A DNA stretch of 64,000 nt from positions 84,605,127 through 84,669,126 of the forward strand of contig CM077023.1 in assembly GCA_039090855.1 (NCBI GenBank), given 5' to 3'. The notes under the pieces are model-generated. The model was not told the DNA's origin. It saw nothing but the letters and a program-made list of their open reading frames with translations, and searched no databases. The translations under genes were made by a program, and so were the position numbers. Positions 42,775-54,885 of this stretch are shown piece by piece; position 1 is the first letter of the stretch; the number at the start of each line of letters is the position of its first letter. Source of the DNA: Macrothele yani (lineage: Eukaryota > Arthropoda > Arachnida > Araneae > Macrothelidae).

Positions 42775-43693
42775 CAAAGGGCATCCTGAAAGTAATGCCT
42801 CTTCCTTAATAACTTTTGAAATTTTGAAGTGATTTTAATGAAACTACACTGAGATGTACTATGATATGTTACCAATGTGGCAACAAATTGTTTCTCAGAA
42901 TCGGAAATAAAGATTGTGAATGACAGAGAAAAGCAGCACGCCGTAATTGAATTCCTGGAAAAAGGGGGATGTGAGGATCCAGAAATGCCCGGAAGACTCC
43001 TGGCGGTGTATGGAGCTGCCACAATCGATATCAATAATGTCCAGAGATGGATGAAGAGGTTTTGAGAGGGTGAAAGTTCAGTGTCGGACAAACAACGGAG
43101 TGGAAGACCCGCAACTGCAGTGACAGATGCCAACACGCAAAGAGTGAAAGACTTCATCACAGCTGATCGTCGTGTCACCATCCAAGAGTTGCAACAACAA
43201 ACAGTGCTCACTATGTGCAGACATTGAAGAAGCTAAAGAAAGCTATCAGAAGGAAAAGACGTGACATTCGACTTCATAGTTTTGTTTTACACCAAGATAA
43301 CGCCCATTCCCACGCCTCAATGGAGACTTCACGGGGTATTGCCAAAATGGGGTGGATAGTGATGCCCCAACCCCCTCTAGTCCTGATTTGGCTCTCTCAG
43401 ACTTTTTCCTGTTTGCCACTTTGAAAAACATTATTCGTAGGGAACGTTTCGAAGATGTGACAGACTGGCTATGAACTCATGATTGAAACGACAGCCTCAG
43501 GAGTTTTTCCAAAATGGATTTTACCAATGGGTTCAAAGATGGCGGAAATGTATAGAAAGTGGTGGACAATACTTTGAATAATTTAGTATTGTTAATAATA
43601 TGTCTAAGTATTTTGCCACCAACTTTCACATTTTTGCTGCTACAAATAAAAATCTTTATGAGGGAAGAGGCATTAGTTTTAGGATGCTCTTTG
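42775..43693 (+). mobile_element. mariner element with internal deletion (mar-c)
   Basis: Inverted repeats CAAAG(G/A)GCATCCT and TAATGCCTCTTCC lie at 42775-42804 and 43664-43693, bordered by TA. The length of 919 bp against about 1.3 kb for a complete copy shows an internal deletion. Confidence 0.9.
42877..43585 (+). pseudogene. mariner transposase, deleted
   Basis: The first 62 residues (QHAVIEFLEKGGCEDPEMPG, INNVQRWMKRF) and, after a TGA, RSGRPATAVTDANTQRVKDF and ITADRRVTIQELQQQTVL are the DNA-binding half. The sequence then jumps at about 43215 to the C-terminal half: HQDNAHSHASMET (second Asp), PQPPLVLIWLSQTFSCLP in shifted frame. The segment with the first catalytic Asp (GDETW) is missing. 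Confidence 0.85.
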
Positions 43694-43699
43694 TATGTG

Positions 43700-45135
43700 T
43701 ATATATACTTTTGTACATCGTGGGCCAAATGATTAATTATTTTTGAAGAAATTGTAACATACTAATGCCTGAACTATTGACAACTTATTAACTGCAGGTT
43801 TTCAACAAGTATTAAGAGTTTTTTTATAACTCCAATGTGGCTCGTAAACGTTGCGTATTATTGAACGCTGTGTCTTTAGGAGTGTCAATTTTTCATTCGA
43901 TTAAAAATGCCTTTTTGCTTTTATCTACTTTCAAATACTTACTTTCTTTACAAGCAAATGAAAGTTAGTCATATCCTAAAACAAACTACTTTTTAAGTCC
44001 TGCCTCAAGAAGCAAGGTTCATAATTTAATTAGGACCGTCTTTCTTTCTGTACAATAAATTCAATATATTTTTATTATCTACTGTGCAAATTCACATTAA
44101 TACAGTCTAGGTGATAGAACATGAGACTGTGGCATCTGAATTTTGTTTATCCTAACCGACAGCAAGCAAGGCAAGTTCTGCCCTTTAAAAACGAGGTTGC
44201 GGAATTATTTATACATTTATTATGCGTTACCTAATTAATATACACCAACGAATCTTGTCAGGTGTTAAATACCCAAGTAGCACAGCTGCTTGCAAACTTA
44301 CTATTAGAACATCGCAATTATTTTTCAAGAGGAAATGCATATCGTCTCTTCATGTCTGAAAAAAAAAAGCATGAAGGGGGTAAGCTCACTTGATACTCAG
44401 CCTTCTTCAACAAAAAAGAAACAGAAATTAAAAGAGAAACAGGAGGTTGAAAGATGCGGCCGACTCATAGACAAATGAGGAGAGCAGAAACATTCTGACC
44501 GAAGCAACCGCAGTCGATACATTGAGGAGTCGAGCTGGAAGCTTGCAGGAGCAATCCACTTGTCAGAGAATGATTTACACAACATAAATCCTGTTGCGGC
44601 GCTGCTTTACCAGATGCAATCTGTCTAAATCCGCTTTGCCTCCCAAGATTCAAACGGTGATCAAGCTACCAATGGTTGTTGAAAGAAAAAAACTGAAAAT
44701 AGTAATGAAGCCTTTTTACTGAAGAGTAGATTAAAGGCGAGAACGTTATAGTCTAGCTTCAGCACAATAATTAAGTAAAAACATCGTACTCTTTGTTCTA
44801 CACCTTTACACCAAACTAGGGGTTAAGTGAGCATTGGATTACAGTTTTGTTGTGAAACATTATTCATCTAAGCCTACACAGAGGTAAGATTAAGATGAAA
44901 TACGAGTTTGAACTTAAAGGGTTTGAGTGAAATATTAAGAATTAAAATTCACACGAAATACGCTCGCTCGTTCATACAGATCGAAATGTACGTGCAAAAA
45001 CCCTATAGACAATGGTACACCTTGCTCCCGCTAGATGGAGCTACGACTAGTTTTTGTAAACCAGTTGCCCTATCACCCGCCATTTTGTCCTGCATCAATT
45101 ACTTTCCGGAAGGCTATGAGTATAACAGAGTAGTA
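43700..45135. other. No recognised feature
   Basis: Short frames only, the longest below 80 codons. No repeat ends identified. Confidence 0.5.
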
Positions 45136-45139
45136 TGAC

Positions 45140-45917
45140 CAGGGCCATAGCTACCGAAAGGCAGGGAGGGCAGTCCAGAGGAGTAAATTCATACTCTGGG
45201 GGATATAAAAAATAAAAATTGTAACTAGAAAAGGAAGTTACACCCTTCAGTATTTTCTTTTTAAAGACTTGACTTAGTCTCCTACTGTATTCCACGCAGT
45301 AACTAGGGTACAAAGTAACATACACTATGAAATGTGAACATCTCATATCCATGAAGGGATTTTCCAAGACATTGAATGCAGGCATAGAAAACAATACGCT
45401 GATATGTCTAACCTCCATGGCCTTTCCATACATGTCGTTGGGATGAAGAGCTAATTAATCATTTGTGCTCTGTCGCAGAAAGTTCTTTAAGCATTTAACC
45501 TTGAGGGGAATTATTCCAAGCCCTACCCCTAAAGCTTCTTCCTATTGTTACCTTCACTATCCGATGCTCATTCGCTCTCGGCTGGTTTGTTTTTCGTTCT
45601 GCATTTCTGTGGAGTGTTGTGCTTCTGGGTTTTCACATAACGTTTACGCTTTACTTGGTATTTACAACTTGTGTTTTTTGGGTATTTACCTTATTTTTAA
45701 ATTTTTGATAAAATTATGTCAAAAACCTGAAGTGCGATTTTTGAACGTTCATAATACTTTCCTATAATGGCGGTGTGTGAGAAAGTAAAAAACACGTATT
45801 ATTTGAGTGGAACGCGAAAGGACGTAATTTTGAACTCAAAGGGGCGTAATTTTGAACTCGAAGGGGTATAATTTCAAGTCTCGCCCTCCCAGATAAGAAA
45901 AGCTTGCTACGGTCCTG
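45140..45917. mobile_element. Probable non-autonomous DNA element
   Basis: The left end reads CAGGGCCATAGCTACC...GCAGGGAGGGCAG and the right end, inverted, CAGGACCGTAGCAAGC...TGGGAGGGCGAG, so the two ends are diverged inverted repeats of about 30 bp. The flanks share only ATGAC, so the duplication is uncertain. A tandem phrase (GGGGCGTAATTTTGAACTC-like) lies near 45820-45870. No coding sequence. Confidence 0.45.
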
Positions 45918-46196
45918 CAGATGACAACAACTATTCTGAAATGAAGGATGCCAGAAAAGCAAACAATTCACATCACATTTTCGATAAAGCTTGGCTTTAA
46001 GAGTGAAACAAACAAGAGCAACAGTACATGGAGGAAGTATAGCAGTGTACCAAATAAAAAGTATGCGGGTGTGTATGTTGTGGTAATAATCTATTCCTAA
46101 AGGCAAAACTCCTTCTCTAAATCATGGCTGACAGATGCCAATACCCTTCCAGCAATAAGTACGTTTAGAGGGAAGAGCAGCAGTACCCCTGATTTT

Positions 46197-46604
46197 TTTT
46201 CAGCGATCACCGTGAGCAACGCAGCGGGCCATAAGCAGACGCCGTCCCTGATTTAGGACCACCTGTTCCAGGGAAGGGAGAGAGCCAGTGCCGTAAGACC
46301 AACACAACATCCATGCCTCACCGGTATTCGAACCCAGACCCAACCAAGGCAGTCCAGAAAATACAAGGCCATGTCATTAGAGAAATGAGTTCCCTCTGTT
46401 AGTGACGTCACGCGGAAATCAAAGCTTCCGCTTGATTTCCAAAGCTGTCGAGTATGACATCAAACATAACACCGATGTATCATCAGGCCGCGTAACATGA
46501 GAGTGACGTCGCAAAAGGAGGAAACTCATCTTTGTAATGCCTTGTACTTTCTAGATGTCCTTGGCCCAACTCGAACGAATGGTCTGCTTCCCCAGATGAA
46601 AAGT
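46197..46604 (-). repeat. SINE-A copy split by a MITE
   Basis: On the minus strand the head (CCATTCGTTCGAGTTGGG, 46565-46590) is separated from the rest (GGTCTGGGTTCGAATACCGG onward, down to 46200) by a 221-bp insertion. The 3' end has GTTGCTCACGGTGATCG. Confidence 0.82.
46344..46564. mobile_element. MITE inserted in SINE-A
   Basis: Ends CCAAGGCAGTCCAGAAAATA and, inverted, CCAAGGACATCTAGAAAGTA form inverted repeats that continue about 55 bp (ACAAGGC, GATGAGTTTCCTCC, GACGTCA). The flanking SINE carries a 5-bp duplication CCCAA (46339-46343, 46565-46569). No coding sequence. Confidence 0.85.
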
Positions 46605-46832
46605 ATTTAATAACCCATTCCCAAAGATTCAAATACTTCCCTTTTAGAAATTGTTAGAAAGAGTTGTTCGGTATCAAAAACGATATGAAACGTTGGTACC
46701 CATAGACGCAGTTTTGTAAGTTTTAGAGTTTCACATAAAGAAGTTTGTATATGACATCTATGTCAAACCTTACGTAATAGCGGAGTTCACGACCATCATT
46801 ATTTGGAAGCATTGTGTTCAAACCTTCTTCAT

Positions 46833-47152
46833 CCATCCAACCATCACATCTGGTCCGCCCATGGCTGGTTGAGTTCCGCAAAGACGACTATGTGCCCTTG
46901 AGGGTTACTGGTAAATTAATGCAGCCGGCTTACCATTCCTCTGCTGCATACAGATCAGGGGCAAAGTGCGTTCGGGGCCGACTTTACAGAGAGCCATCTA
47001 CGCATTCGCGTCCCTAACCACAGGGAGTCAGCGGAAAACCTCGGAAAAACCGCCGACTAGATGGCCGGCAGAACTGGGATTCGAACACCCTCCAGAAACG
47101 ACCGCCTCCTACACACGCATAGCGACTTAACTAACTGCTCTATGCCGATGGT
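46833..47152 (-). repeat. SINE of a different family (SINE-C)
   Basis: A perfect 13-bp duplication AAACCTTCTTCAT flanks it (46820-46832, 47153-47165). On the minus strand the head reads GGCATAGAGCAGTTAGTTAA (A-box-like) and GGTGTTCGAATCCCAG (B box), followed by a 240-bp body (GGTTTTCCGCTGACTCCC, GATGGCTCTCTGTAAAG, AGCCGGCTGCATTAATTTAC) and a GGATGG tail. It is 320 bp long and has no similarity to SINE-A beyond the boxes. Confidence 0.85.
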
Positions 47153-47169
47153 AAACCTTCTTCATGCAG

Positions 47170-48675
47170 CTGAAAATTAAAATTTTGTGGATAATATTCT
47201 GTTACTTGATGAAGCTATATTTTACATCTTCACAAAATTTATTGCTGTTAAGGAAGAATGAAATTTAAGGGTCTCTTCTCCGGAGGAGAATAAGGGAATT
47301 ACGTACTTCCGCATACCTTAGAATAAACTCTGGTGTCATCAAAGAAATAATGGCTGTTCATTGCAAACTTTTTTTTAGGTAGAGAAAAAAAGATAATTCT
47401 TACCCACTTTCGAAGCGCTGTCCGTTATTATTCTGTCATAACATATTCATAGCGCTGGACGGGTTGAGGATTAAAGAGAACGTGGCCCGTAGGAGCTTTA
47501 TTTGCAACTCTCTCCTACTTCTTTCATGGAGATACACTATGTCCTAACTTCATATATTTTCAAATGTAGATATGAGAGCAACTGTGAACAGCCCCAGTTC
47601 TGACGCTCTGCTTGATCTGTTCGTATAAACAACACGTAAGTGATAATTACGTTTTAATTACGAGGTAGGCTTTAGAATATATCAAGAAATAAATAAAAAA
47701 AACGTGGCTGAAAATGTATTTTATGTTCCTTCTTGAGCTCGTGAAGTGTATTCAGTACTGCTGGGTGGAAATGCATAATTTTTCACAGAAACTGATCAAA
47801 ATTTTATTAACACAGGGTAAGTATTGAAAACTTCCCTAATGAAAACTTCTGAAATATGAGTTGATGCCTGTCTCCTCACCAAGCATTTTTCTTTTTAAGA
47901 AAAGAGTGTGAAACAATGAGTCGTATCTTTGAAAGAAAATTCAAAATATTTAGAGCAGGGAATTTTAACAAAATAATGGTAAGGTCTTTCTGTCGGCATC
48001 ATTTCGAATTCTAAAAAGATAGCATAAACTTTCATCGTAAAATTGGGAACACCAAAGTACTGACTTTAACAAAGAAAAAAATGTAACCCGAAGATCCAAA
48101 ATGCGCTTTTCTTCGACAAATACGACTGGAGCTAATAATGTTTCCCCTTGACCATTGGTCAAATTTGAATTAATACCCAGAAAATATATTTACAAAAATA
48201 CTCCATTTTGAAACTAGATGCTTCTAGGCTAAGTATGTATTGACATATCATTTATACACTAAAAAGCATGATGCTTCTGGCCTGTTTATTATGCTTACTA
48301 AATTAACATATCGTTGGGTCCCTAGATCACCTGTTACATCCCTGATATGGGTGGTACGCCTTACACTAGCATTTGGCATAACCTGAGACTATTTGGTCAT
48401 TATTCCACCAAGATTACTTCTATTTAGCTCACTGAAGGATACAAGAATGCTAATGTGAATGATTCCTTCTTTGCACATAATGCAGCCAGGCATCAGAGGT
48501 TAAGGTAGATGTAAAAATATAGTACAGGATAGGGATTCAATGAATGAGCAGTAAAATCCGTAGGGAGATGTATAAGAGCTTATGACTGATATCTTACAAG
48601 CGCTTCAGATCGTTTGTAGACCTGGGTTTGTAGATTTGGTACCGCACGTCTTTACAGCATGCGTTATGAAATTAA
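47170..48675. other. No recognised feature
   Basis: AT-rich, with short frames only. Confidence 0.5.
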
Positions 48676-48681
48676 TATATA

Positions 48682-49993
48682 CACAGTGTGGCAAAAAAAT
48701 TTAAAACTGGGTCTGTAAAATGAAAAAGAAACAAGAAATTATAATTTGTTTTGGTTTGTTATTCAAAATAAGTCCCTCCGGCTTCAATACATTTGTTACA
48801 ACGATTTAATAATGATTCGAATGCCTGTTCCAGTTCACTTTGCGGAATTGAATCCAAAGCACGTGTCGGAGATGTTTGTATGGTCGAAATATCATCAAAA
48901 TAACATCCTTTTAACGCCATTTTAAGTTTTGGGAATAAAGAAAAGTCACAGGGTGCTAAATCAGGCGAATACGGTGGATGATTCAACACACAGACGTTAT
49001 GTTTCGCCAAAAATCGACGAACAAGAAGTGAGGTGTGACTGGGTGCATTATCGTGCAACAAACATCAACTGTTTTCATCCCGATATACTGGACGAATGCG
49101 ACAAAGTCTGCCCATAAAACGCCTCAAAACATTTAAATAAAACTCACCAGTAATTGTTTGTCCTCTTGGAACAAATTCTTTGTGGATAATACCCTTACTA
49201 TCGAAGAATGTAATGAGCATTGTTTTGATTTTCAATGGAACTCTTCTTGTTTTTTGGGCTTGTGGTGAGTTTTTTGACTTCCATTCCGCACTTTGTCGCT
49301 TTGTTTTAGGATCATATTGAAAACACCATGTTTCATCACCTGTAACAATCGATTTTAAGAAGTTTGGATCATTTTCAGCGGCTGAAATGATGTCTCTGCA
49401 ATGTGCACTTCTCCTTGATTTTTGTTCATTGGTTAACGTGTGTGGAACAAATTTAGCACAGACTTTTGTTTTGCCCAAATCTTCATGCAGGATGGTTCGA
49501 ATCGTTTCTTTGTTGATGTTTAAAGACCCTTCCATCATTCTTAGTGACGCACATCGATTGTTTGCCACGAAATCAAGCACTTTTTCAATAATCTCAGGTG
49601 TCCTAGATGAACTTGGTCTTCCGGTATGCTTATCATCTTCTAGCGTATCTCTTCCGTCCAAAAAACGTTTGCGCCACAGGAAAACATTTGATCTACCTAA
49701 ACAAAACTCACCGTAAACTTGTTTCATCATTTGGTACGTTTCCGAGGCACTTTTACCAAGTTTTGCGTTAAATTTAATAACAGCCCTTTGTTCCATCTTA
49801 ATAATTCAACATGAAAAAAATTTTACTTCTCTAATGAACGGCCGTTTCGTTTGAGTTACTTTAACAACTGCGCAGTACTTTTGGCAGAAAGCAAGCAGAT
49901 GGTCACGGTTTATAACGCATTCGCGATTACACTGGTGGCGCCACCGTAGGCTGAAATCTAGCGCCAGGCTTAAAAATTCCTTGACGCACTGTG
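48682..49993 (-). mobile_element. mariner element, nearly intact (mar-d)
   Basis: Inverted repeats start CACAGTG(T/C)G at 48682 and, inverted, at 49993, with TA at 48680-48681 and 49994-49995. The length of 1312 bp is standard. Its transposase has a single in-frame stop. Confidence 0.88.
48759..49796 (-). pseudogene. mariner DD34D transposase with one premature stop
   Basis: The frame starts MEQRAVIKFNAKLGKSASET at 49796, with HTH regions at about 1-50 and 65-115, GRP at 59-61, Asp154 in SIVTGDETWCF, then a TGA at 49065-49067. The same frame resumes LLHDNAPSH (second Asp) and YSPDLAPCDFSLF (third Asp), with 34 residues between them by my count, and ends AGGTYFE. Everything else expected of a mariner transposase is present, including WVPHxL-type (FVPHTL) and PRGQTI segments. 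It is probably a recently lost copy. Confidence 0.9.
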
Positions 49994-50057
49994 TACTTTG
50001 CATACTTTTATTTTTGTTACCACTTGCCCACCAGTTCCGGTCTCTTAATGCCCTTCA

Positions 50058-50139
50058 AATGCCCTTCATTTTGTTTTCCAAGTGCATCAAGTTAATTCGT
50101 TTACCTAATTAACTGTATTTATTCTTTTGTTTCATTCAA
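50058..50139 (+). repeat. Dispersed 82-bp repeat, copy 1
   Basis: AATGCCCTTCATTTTGTTT, CATCAAGTTAATTCGTTTAC and TAATTAACTGTATTTATT also occur at 58363-58444 in the same orientation with few differences. Its source element is not identified. Confidence 0.75.
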
Positions 50140-50644
50140 GCGCACATATACCACAAAGCACACATACCACATTTTAAATATTCCTTCTAAAAACGTAGGA
50201 TCTAAAAAAACGTCTTTATTTACAATTTTAAAATTATGGAAGATAAAAGCTCTGGCGAGAACTTTCGCGACCACTATGGCCGCATCATCAGGTCATTGAG
50301 TGAAACCAGATTAGAACGGCACAAGTTTAAATGGTAACAAACAGGAGCATAAGTAATACACATTATATAAATGAACACATAGATCATTGCCATTCACTAC
50401 AAATTATTGTTAAAAGTTCGTTTGTAATCATTCGGATTCTTCTTCCCGAGAATACTACAAAATCAGATTCCTCCAGGTAGAGGGAATGCATACAGGCACC
50501 GTCTTTATTACAGCATTTTGGCCCGAGTTTAATGATATATAGACTCAGTAAAAAGCATAGAACGTTTAAGGAGTCGACAGTAAGCTCGCACTGTCCCAAT
50601 CAGGTTTTAAGTCTTTTTCAGTAACAACTTTTCATAATGTTACT

Positions 50645-50825
50645 GAAAAAGCAACTCACTGGGCTATAAGCAGTCGGCCGTCCTTAGTGTTGGGACATTG
50701 GTTCCAGGGAAAGAAGGGGGCCAGAGCCTCAAAACAAACGCACCATCCATGTCTCACCGGGAATTTGAACCCCAACTCATCTCTGACAAATGGTTAAAAA
50801 CCAGCGCCTCGAACAACTCGGTCAC
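50645..50825 (-). repeat. SINE-A copy, diverged
   Basis: Minus strand: GGGTTCAAATTCCCGG-like B region, GTGAGACATGGATGGTG, CCCTGGAACCAATGTCC, AGGACGGCCGACTGCTTATA and GCCCAGTGAGTTGC in the family order. Confidence 0.7.
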
Positions 50826-51470
50826 CGGAATAGAAACCTCATTTTTGTCACTAAACTTTTTAGCACTTGAGTATGTGTTTTAGCTATAGTTCCGGAAAAG
50901 AATATGATCCAGTATATACGTAAACTCATGTTAATAAACAAGTTAGTAAAATCGTACAATGCATTGATTATGATACGCTTTCCAACATACCAGAAATCAT
51001 TACTCAAGTTATGTGGATAAAGGCTGTGGAATAAATCTCGCTCCTGTGCCCTGAGCTTTGACCTCATTTCGATGATATTAAACAGAATTGGTTCAGTATA
51101 CTTCCGGAACAACATACTAAAGTTTTGTCGCAATCGAAGCATTTTTACGTAAGTTATGACGCATAAGGGCAATGGAATGGATCCCATTTCGCCCGTTTTC
51201 TATAGGGTTCGTTCCCAGGTTGTCCCCTACTACATAATAAAATTTCATCGAAATCCAACCATTTTTACGCGAGTTATCGTGCGGACAGAAAGACTGATGG
51301 ACAAAGCTGGAGCCTATACGCTTCTTCAACCTACGGTTGAAAAGCGTAAAAAATCAGAACACCTGAAATGAGTAGAGTTACGACTTTGATTTTTGCAAGA
51401 TATGTTCATTAAGCTACACAGAAAAATTATTAGTATCTCGGTGCCATACGCACCAGGTGCGTCGATGTAG

Positions 51471-52628
51471 CTAATAAATTGTGGGACCATCTCTGACTTG
51501 TATCACCTGCTGTACGCGCTGAGGCATCGAATCAAATAATGTGTGAATGGTGTCCTGTGGAATAGCCATCCAGGCTGTATTGACCCGCGTCCAAAGTTCA
51601 TCAAGAGTTCCTGATGGACGGTCGTACGCTCTGAGGTATTGAATCAAATAATGTATGAACGGTGTCCTGTGGAATAGCCATCCAGGCTGTATTGACCCGC
51701 GTCCAAAGTTCATCAAGAGTTCCTGGCGGACGGTCGTACCACTGCTCCTGTCGTTTGAGCATGTCCCAGAGATTTCTTATGGGTGATATATCTTGCGATC
51801 TAGCCAGCCACGGCAGAAGTGGAGCGTTGTTATAACCTGAAGAAGGAACGTTTTTTCACTGAAACATGAGGTGCAGGTACGGAAATGTACGGTCTTAGAA
51901 TGCCATTGACGTAACGGGCACTCGTTACGGTGGTGCGGACTCTCGCGAGAGGTGATCTGCTTTCGTACCCGATAGCACCTCAGGCCATAATGCCATGTGC
52001 TGGTGCGGCATACTTGGTGCGAATACACTCTTCTCGACGCCTCTCCCCCTGTCTTCCGCGGACACAGAGGCGGCCATCATTTTCGTCTAAACAGAGGTGT
52101 GCGTTTCTTCCCAAAACGCAATATTGTACCATTCGGCACTCCACTCTCTTCGTTCGATGCACCATTACAGCTTGGCAGTCCGTTGCTGCATTGTCAAAGG
52201 TAGCCTGAAGAGGGGCCGACGAGCCTGAAGAGGGGTCGACGAGCCTGAAGTCCGAACTGTAATATCCGGCAACGTACTGTTACAGCTGACATGGGAGAAT
52301 GCGTCACAGTTCGCCACTGCTGCTCCAGTGCCGTTGATGATGCAGAACGGCCACTTAAAGACATCTTCATGAGATGACTGTTTTCCCTCGTTTTTTGTGT
52401 ACAACATCCAGAACACTCTCTTCGTGTCTTTTCCTCTTTTTCCCCCTGCACATTCTTGCCACGACGGACACACTGCACTCCACACGACCGGCAGTCTCCC
52501 GGAGAGAAACATTGCAGGCTTTCATGCCGATAATGCGACCTCTGTCGAACTCGCTGATGTGGCTTGCACGACTGTCTTACACGACGATGATGCATCCTAT
52601 CCAAGCACTGACTTGCCGACCGAGTCAC
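51471..52628 (-). pseudogene. Tc1-like transposase remnant
   Basis: Recognisable pieces are HHRRVRQS...HISEFDRGRIIGMK-like text across frames at 52600-52520, an EDHNGR...LCVRGRQGERRRE segment with the first DDE domain region near 52080, PWLARSQDISPIRNLWDML across 51815-51760 (the SPDLSPIEHLWD region) and TRVNTAWMAIPQDTIHTLFDSMPQRV near 51600. None of the catalytic motifs is intact. Confidence 0.7.
51513..51736 (-). repeat. 112-bp tandem duplication in Tc-e
   Basis: GTACGC(G/T)CTGAGG starts the unit at 51513 and 51625; GTGTCCTGTGGAATAGCCAT and TTGACCCGCGTCCAAAGTTC are shared. The period is not a multiple of three, and it duplicates the transposase C-terminal coding part. Confidence 0.88.
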
Positions 52629-53361
52629 GCGGTGCTTATAACAGGGAAACGGCCCGTTTCGGGGCTGTGACGTAGCGCGATCTGATTTGCCTAGATGCAG
52701 TACGCATGCGCCTATGACGCCGAAATGCTAATCATTTCTGAGATATTGCCTGATTAGCACATCCGGTAAAAAATCAAAGTTGTAGCTCGACTCCTTTAAG
52801 GTGTTGTTCTGTTTTTCATGAACATAAGTGTATCAAATTAAAAGTAAAAGAGAATGTAAAAGAGTAAGAACTGCAAAATTTAGAATGTATAACACACAGC
52901 CCGGACGTGTACTCATGCACAAGAAAATGCGCTTGTGATCCAAAGTTATAAATTGAAGACACAATCCTTTTAATGGCGATATTCCTTGTATTTGTGAACA
53001 ATTATAATTAGCGCATGAACTCAAAGATAGGATGAAACCCAAGGCTGCGAACCAAATAACAAAAAATGTGTTGACTCGCTGTATCGCAATCTCGCAGTCT
53101 TTGAAATAGTTGATGCCAAGGCATTGGTCCTTCAAAGCAATAGGCATCTTAGTCTTGAATTAATCGGGTTAGATCAATGCTAACAAGTAATGTTTTGAAG
53201 ATCTTACCCATATTGTCGGAATGGATGAGGAGTAATAAAAAGAAATCAGCTAGAAATACTAAGTGATAAACTACAACTCTTCTTTCTTCATTGATGGCCA
53301 TCAGTATTACAGGGGTTGTACCATCACCCACGTCAGATCTACAATAAGTAGGACCACAGGA

Positions 53362-53860
53362 TATAACGAAGTGAATTTCTCCGTCATTTTTATCCGCGCC
53401 AGGATTCGAACCCGGGTCCCCTCATTCCGGAATAAGTTGCTCTACCAATTGAGCTACGCGGACCTTTTATTGTGATTCCTATCTGCCTTTATGTCGTGTG
53501 CGTCCTTCTGGCAGGTACGTCACATCTCCTAGTACGATACATCATCTCCCCTTCATTTTTTTTTTTTCGAAGTGCTGGAGAGGGGATTCTCTTATTTTTC
53601 CTATCTCGCGGTGTGGAAATAACATCACACCATTGCGAGATTTTGAACGGTCGGGTCATCCGGAGTGTTCGGGCACCATTATAACGAAGTAAATTTCTCC
53701 GTCTTTTTTGGTCTACGCCGGGATTCGAACCCGAGTCCCCTCATTCCGGAATAAGTTGCTCTACCAATTGAGCTACGCGGACCTTTTATTCTGGTTCCTA
53801 TCTGCCTTTATGTCGTGTGCGTCCTTCTGGCAATTACGTCACATCTCCTAGTACGTTACA
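53362..53860 (-). mobile_element. TRIM-A, second complete copy
   Basis: Reverse-strand copy of the element at 15.8 kb. LTRs lie at 53680-53860 (5') and 53362-53541 (3'), about 180 bp each, starting TGTA(A/T)CGTACTAGG and ending TTCGTTATA. The 4-bp duplication AGGA flanks it (53358-53361, 53861-53864). The primer-binding site reads ATGGTGCCCGAAC with one mismatch to the young copy, and a purine tract precedes the 3' LTR. Both LTRs contain the tRNA-like block (GTAGCTCAATTGG, GGTTCGAATCC). The LTRs differ at roughly a dozen or more positions, so it is older than the 15.8-kb copy. Confidence 0.9.
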
Positions 53861-53869
53861 AGGAATATA

Positions 53870-54880
53870 CCTATCTTTGGCAACATGAAAATTTACCTAC
53901 TGCTAAATAATCCACTTCCAGAAAGGCAAATTAATTAACGATTCATAGATGTAGAATATCAATCATGTATTTAATGGTGCGCCTGATCATGGATAGTTTC
54001 GCAGCTGTGAAGCAAGAAATTATGTAGAAACAAATATATTTATGCGGCACAAATTTCTTTTTTGCAGTTTATTAGATCACTTATTCAAGGTGAGTCGTTA
54101 TTACTCTCATACAATAATTTCCAAAGTCAACAAGTTATCATCCATTTGGGTAGGTGCTATTTAACACTTGTTATCTAAGATCACGTAATTATTATACAAA
54201 CATTTATGCAACAGAAATCCCCATTTTTGACTTCAGTAGGCAATACATTGTGACTAAAAAGTGCAGCAATTAAAGCTTTTAACCGCACTCACATAGACCA
54301 ACAAATTACCCCAGTAATACTAATTAAATTGATCCGTGATTGCCGAACACCTAGTTCTGTTCGGTTCATTGTACCGTTAGTTACCACTGTCACTTAGACT
54401 CTTACCCTGACTGTAATGGACTGCAAACATCAAGAACATTTGCACTTGTAGAAGAAATTAATCCTTTTGTGTTTTGCGGGGATCTCAAGTTAATATATTT
54501 TTTTTAATTTTTCTAGCGCATGAAGCGCGCACACACCAATACGCTGACACATTTAATGAAGTTTTACACTTTCATGAAATGTGCGAACGGAGAATGAAAT
54601 CATTGTAAATTGCAGATGTTTTCGAATAAATCTGCTGAATAACATAACTGTGGAAATTTAAGTAATGGGAAGGATGAAATGGCTTTGGTAAAAAATATAT
54701 GAGCTATTTTTCTCCTCTAAAATTTAATATTAAAAAATCACATGTACGAAATCATTACGTCACCTTCAAAACAATGAGTACTACGTATGCTATGAAGCAT
54801 GTTTTTTTTTTTTTTTATTTTGGAGTAGAAGCAAACTGAGATATAAATGAATCGCTGTTTCCACACGTGTGATGCATCGC
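53870..54880. other. No recognised feature
   Basis: AT-rich sequence without notable frames or repeats. Confidence 0.5.
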
Positions 54881-54885
54881 CCGGT

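Larger units (their letters stand above)
51381..52782 (-). mobile_element. Tc1-like transposon, decayed (Tc-e)
   Basis: Inverted repeats of about 80 bp: left from CGACTTTGATTTTTGCAAGA at 51381, through CAGAAAAATTATTAGTATCT and CGGTGCCATA; the right end inverted reads CAACTTTGATTTTTTACCGG and continues to GATTAGCATTTCGGCGTCAT. TA borders both ends (51379-51380, 52783-52784). The gene on the minus strand is heavily broken. Confidence 0.78.

Noticed and set aside
42669..43211. 180-codon minus-strand frame
   Set aside because: It is the antisense shadow of the mariner transposase remnant on the plus strand.
45095..45433. 112-codon minus-strand frame
   Set aside because: It overlaps a probable non-autonomous element and shows no domain.
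13447..47165. CRISPR array
   Set aside because: Repeats are dispersed SINEs and TRIMs with whole-element duplications; there are no short regularly spaced repeats with unique spacers, and the genome is eukaryotic.
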